DNA of 9,596 nt from Acholeplasmatales bacterium (GTDB taxonomy: Bacteria > Bacillota_I > Bacilli_A > Acholeplasmatales > Anaeroplasmataceae), in assembly GCA_024681175.1 (NCBI GenBank), contig JAILBI010000170.1:1-9596 (forward strand). The letters are read 5' to 3'. A model generated the notes under the pieces. It was given only the letters and a program-made list of their open reading frames with translations, was not told the DNA's origin and did not search any database. The position numbers were made by a program, and so were the translations under genes. Positions 7,565-9,596 of the stretch are shown piece by piece (within the stretch, counting starts at the first letter, position 1; each line of letters starts with the position of its first letter).

Positions 7565-7885
7565 ATGGGTCTTTTCTCTAAAAAGAAAAATAATGAAGTA
7601 GAAATTAAAGCTAAGGATAAAATCATTTTTAAAGAAATGGTTAATGATGATAATCTTGCAAGAGATTTAGTCTTAGAGCTTAAAAATGGTAATCCATTAG
7701 TAATTAATTTTTCTAAATTAAATGAAATGGATGCAAATAAAATGATTCCATTCTTTGAAGGTGCAGCACTAGCCCTTGAAGGAAAGACAGTCATGATTTC
7801 AGAAGAAATATATTTATTTGCATTAAAGGAATGCTTCCTTGATGGTACATTGAAGCAATTTATTGAAAACATTCCTTCAAATTAA
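7565..7885 (+). CDS. SepF-like (DUF552 family) protein in the fourth position of the jet operon
   Basis: This 106-residue protein aligns by eye along almost its whole length with the C-terminal core of SepF. KIIFKEMVNDDNLARDLVLE matches the segment SepF uses to open its fold. PLVINFSKLNEMDANKMIPF matches the SepF pattern VVVNL...qAkRivDF. FFEGAALALEGK corresponds to FLSGxxYAxGG (residues 63-74), and EEIYLFA to the dIFLxTP strand. SepF is a dimeric, membrane-attached protein that binds the C-terminal tail of FtsZ and tethers the division ring. The usual ~60-residue linker is almost absent. The N-terminus, MGLFSKKKNN, is short and basic and could be only a minimal membrane anchor. Two bases separate it from jetC, and a terminator follows, so it belongs to the jet operon. 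Family resemblance is strong; FtsZ binding and partnership with JetABC are inferred. It has none of the size or motifs of JetD. Confidence 0.82.
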   Translation: MGLFSKKKNNEVEIKAKDKIIFKEMVNDDNLARDLVLELKNGNPLVINFSKLNEMDANKMIPFFEGAALALEGKTVMISEEIYLFALKECFLDGTLKQFIENIPSN

Positions 7886-7892
7886 TAAAAAT

Positions 7893-7922
7893 GACCCTTA
7901 AGATAATTCTTAAGGGTCTTTT
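7893..7922 (+). terminator. Rho-independent terminator ending the jet operon
   Basis: A perfect 10-bp stem (GACCCTTAAG at 7893-7902 with CTTAAGGGTC at 7909-7918) has a 6-base loop (ATAATT) and is followed by TTTT. An A-rich run precedes it. It begins eight bases after the SepF-like stop codon, which shows that the operon closes after the fourth gene. Confidence 0.88.
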
Positions 7923-7956
7923 ATAATATGTGAAATTATGATAATGCCTAGATTTA

Positions 7957-7985
7957 TTGATATAAATCATTATTTTTGGTATAAT
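7957..7985 (+). promoter_or_regulatory. Strong promoter of the M3 peptidase gene
   Basis: TTGATA (7957-7962) and TATAAT (7980-7985) are separated by exactly 17 bases. A TG dinucleotide at 7977-7978 adds an extended -10 element. The predicted transcription start is about 7991-7993, giving a ~25-base leader. This is the best promoter match in the window. Confidence 0.85.
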
Positions 7986-7986
7986 A

Positions 7987-8007
7987 CTTAATGTTTATAA
8001 CATTAAG
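7987..8007. promoter_or_regulatory. Perfect 9-bp inverted repeat over the predicted transcription start, likely operator
   Basis: CTTAATGTT (7987-7995) and AACATTAAG (7999-8007) flank a TAT centre. The repeat begins two bases after the -10 box and spans the predicted start site, a classic repressor position. Its right arm also shares AAG with the ribosome site AAGGAGG (8005-8011). An RNA hairpin is a weaker reading, because the first bases of the left arm would probably not be transcribed. The regulator is unknown. Confidence 0.6.
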
Positions 8008-8016
8008 GAGGCAATA

Positions 8017-9596
8017 ATGAAAAGAAAATATTTTTTATTTATATTATCATTTATTTTTTTATTTGCCTTAAGCTCTTGTGCATGGTTTTTAAACCTTAAT
8101 AAAGAACAAAGAAATGGTAAAGGATTACCATTAACTTATTCATATTCTAATTCACAATATAATAAAGCAGTAAGATATATGAATGAAATAGATGATATTA
8201 TTGAAAAAGATAATCCTACATATAGTAATAAATCCATTATTAATGATGATATAGAATATATAATTAATTTTTTATATGATGTTGCATCATATAGAACAAT
8301 TGAATATATAAATTATTCAACTGATAGTGTTAAATATGCTGATTCTAAGGAATTAAATAGATATTTTCAAAATATAGTATCTGAAGTATATAATTGGTAT
8401 GGATTATTTTTAACTAATGCAAGAAATTCAAGCTTTAAAGATTTTGTATTTGAAGATCGTAGTGAAGAAGAAATAGATGAATTAATTCCTCATATTGAAT
8501 CTGAAGAAGAAAAAGAAATATTAAATGAATTACAAGATATAGAATCAGATTATGATGATATAATTTTAGAATATGAAAATTTATCTAAAGATGATCCTAA
8601 TTATGAAACAAAAAAAGCTAATTTAGAAAATCAAATAAGAGATTTATATGTTTTATTTGTAAAACAAAATAAATTATTAGCTTTAGAATATGGTTATAAT
8701 AATTATGTAGATTATGGCTATGTTGAAGATCATAATAGAGATTATAATCAGACTCAAGCTGATATTTTTGCAGGATATGTAAAAGATATTGTATATCCTA
8801 AATTAGTAGAAATAAATGAAAGAATTCCTTCAAAGGATGAATTATTTGAAAATGATGATTTTAAATCATTTATAAAAGGTAATCATACATTATATAGAAA
8901 ATATTTTAAATCTTATGCTGAAAATATGTCTTCTAAATATAATGATTGTTATAACCATTTATGGAATAGAGGATATTTTGTTTTTGCAGATTCATCATCA
9001 CAAAATTCTAAACAAGGCGCATTTACTACATACCTACCTAGTTCTAAATTTAATGAGCCTATAATGTATTTTGGACCTAAATATCAAGATACATTTTCTG
9101 TAGTTCATGAATTTGGTCATTATTATTTTTATTATAGTTCTAAAGGTGAAGCAGAATTATCTTTAGATCTTGCAGAAACACATTCACAATCTGATGAATT
9201 ATTATTTTTAAATTATTTTTCTAATGAATCAAATTTTGATGAAGATACAATAAATAATATTGTTAATTATAAATTAAAGGATTGTCTACAAACTATTTTA
9301 TTATGTACATTAGTTGATCAATTTGAACAAGATGTATATGAAAAAGATCCTAATACTTTAACAGCTAATATGTTTGATGATATTATGCTTGATGTATGTG
9401 AAAGAATGGGTGGATATGAAAATATTAAAAATTTATTAGGCTCAGATCCACAATCATATTGGAAAAGAGTTGTAGTATCTTCACCTACATATTACATATC
9501 TTATGCAACAAGCTTAGTTTCATCATTAGAATTATATTCTATATCTTTAAATTCATTTAATAATGCTAAAAATAAATATGAAAAATTAATTCATTA
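8017..9596 (+). CDS. M3-family (PepF-like) zinc metallopeptidase lipoprotein, 3' end outside window
   Basis: The frame is open to the right edge (526 codons visible; PepF-like enzymes usually have about 550-600). The N-terminus MKRKYFLFILSFIFLF, then the lipobox LSSC with Cys21, predicts a lipoprotein anchored outside the membrane. The zinc site is HEFGH (residues 364-368), with the third ligand most likely Glu387 in LAETHSQSDELL. The C-terminal segment SPTYYISYATSLVSSLELY (residues 489-507) matches the conserved Tyr-rich substrate-contact region of oligoendopeptidase F. Residues ~40-330 are mostly helical and acidic. The family cleaves short peptides inside a deep channel. Most PepF proteins are cytosolic, so the exported form suggests processing of external or signalling peptides. 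AAGGAGG at 8005-8011, five bases before the ATG, fixes the start. It has its own promoter and is not part of the jet operon. Confidence 0.92.
   Translation, partial: MKRKYFLFILSFIFLFALSSCAWFLNLNKEQRNGKGLPLTYSYSNSQYNKAVRYMNEIDDIIEKDNPTYSNKSIINDDIEYIINFLYDVASYRTIEYINYSTDSVKYADSKELNRYFQNIVSEVYNWYGLFLTNARNSSFKDFVFEDRSEEEIDELIPHIESEEEKEILNELQDIESDYDDIILEYENLSKDDPNYETKKANLENQIRDLYVLFVKQNKLLALEYGYNNYVDYGYVEDHNRDYNQTQADIFAGYVKDIVYPKLVEINERIPSKDELFENDDFKSFIKGNHTLYRKYFKSYAENMSSKYNDCYNHLWNRGYFVFADSSSQNSKQGAFTTYLPSSKFNEPIMYFGPKYQDTFSVVHEFGHYYFYYSSKGEAELSLDLAETHSQSDELLFLNYFSNESNFDEDTINNIVNYKLKDCLQTILLCTLVDQFEQDVYEKDPNTLTANMFDDIMLDVCERMGGYENIKNLLGSDPQSYWKRVVVSSPTYYISYATSLVSSLELYSISLNSFNNAKNKYEKLIH

Noticed and set aside
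7525..7872. 115-codon minus-strand frame opposite the SepF-like gene
   Set aside because: The plus-strand frame has a strong ribosome site, operon spacing and a clear SepF match; the antisense frame has none of these.
7886..9596. A JetD nuclease downstream of jetC
   Set aside because: The downstream reading frame is a lipoprotein M3 peptidase with HEFGH, behind a terminator and its own promoter. It has no Toprim-like features.
1..9596. tRNA, rRNA, CRISPR array, insertion sequence or integrase
   Set aside because: I saw no cloverleaf, no regularly spaced repeat-spacer pattern, and no transposase or recombinase motifs on either strand.

Overview
The window comes from a very AT-rich, low-GC Gram-positive-type bacterium. 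I infer an uncultured Bacillota/Mycoplasmatota lineage, such as one of the gut Bacilli orders; there is no rRNA or housekeeping marker to settle it. The evidence is the AT-rich codon use (AGA, TTA, AAA, GAT), strong Shine-Dalgarno sites, a lipobox lipoprotein and rho-independent terminators. The standard bacterial code fits: tryptophan is always TGG, and no in-frame TGA interrupts the long genes. Every gene supported here is on the + strand.

Region 1 (1-1938) is the 3' end of an Rhs/YD-repeat polymorphic toxin gene. It has the canonical Rhs core, then a variable C-terminal tip beginning right after the D-P-N-G boundary near nt 713. A 125-codon, three-helix membrane protein overlaps it by 4 bp (ATGA) and is the presumptive immunity protein. 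About 190 bases with no supported gene follow, then a strong terminator at 1906-1938.

Region 2 (1939-7922) is a tightly packed four-gene operon. A non-coding leader (1939-2222) carries repeated AT-rich boxes, a 12-bp palindrome and a likely promoter. The genes are jetA (MksF-like, kleisin-type), jetB (MksE-like), jetC (MksB/SMC-like ATPase with Walker A, SGGE signature and Walker B), and a 106-codon SepF-like protein; gaps are 1 to 2 nt. A hairpin terminator closes the operon. These are three of the four parts of a Wadjet/MksBEF-type SMC system. No JetD (Toprim nuclease) gene is present on either side. Its usual neighbouring place is held by a homologue of the FtsZ-binding, membrane-associated division protein SepF. 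This is the most interesting feature of the window: it suggests either a division- or chromosome-linked SMC complex, or a Wadjet relative with a different fourth component.

Region 3 (7923-9596) is a separate transcription unit. It has a near-consensus promoter, a perfect 9-bp inverted repeat over the predicted transcription start, and an M3-family (PepF-like) zinc metallopeptidase made as a lipoprotein. That gene runs off the right edge of the window.
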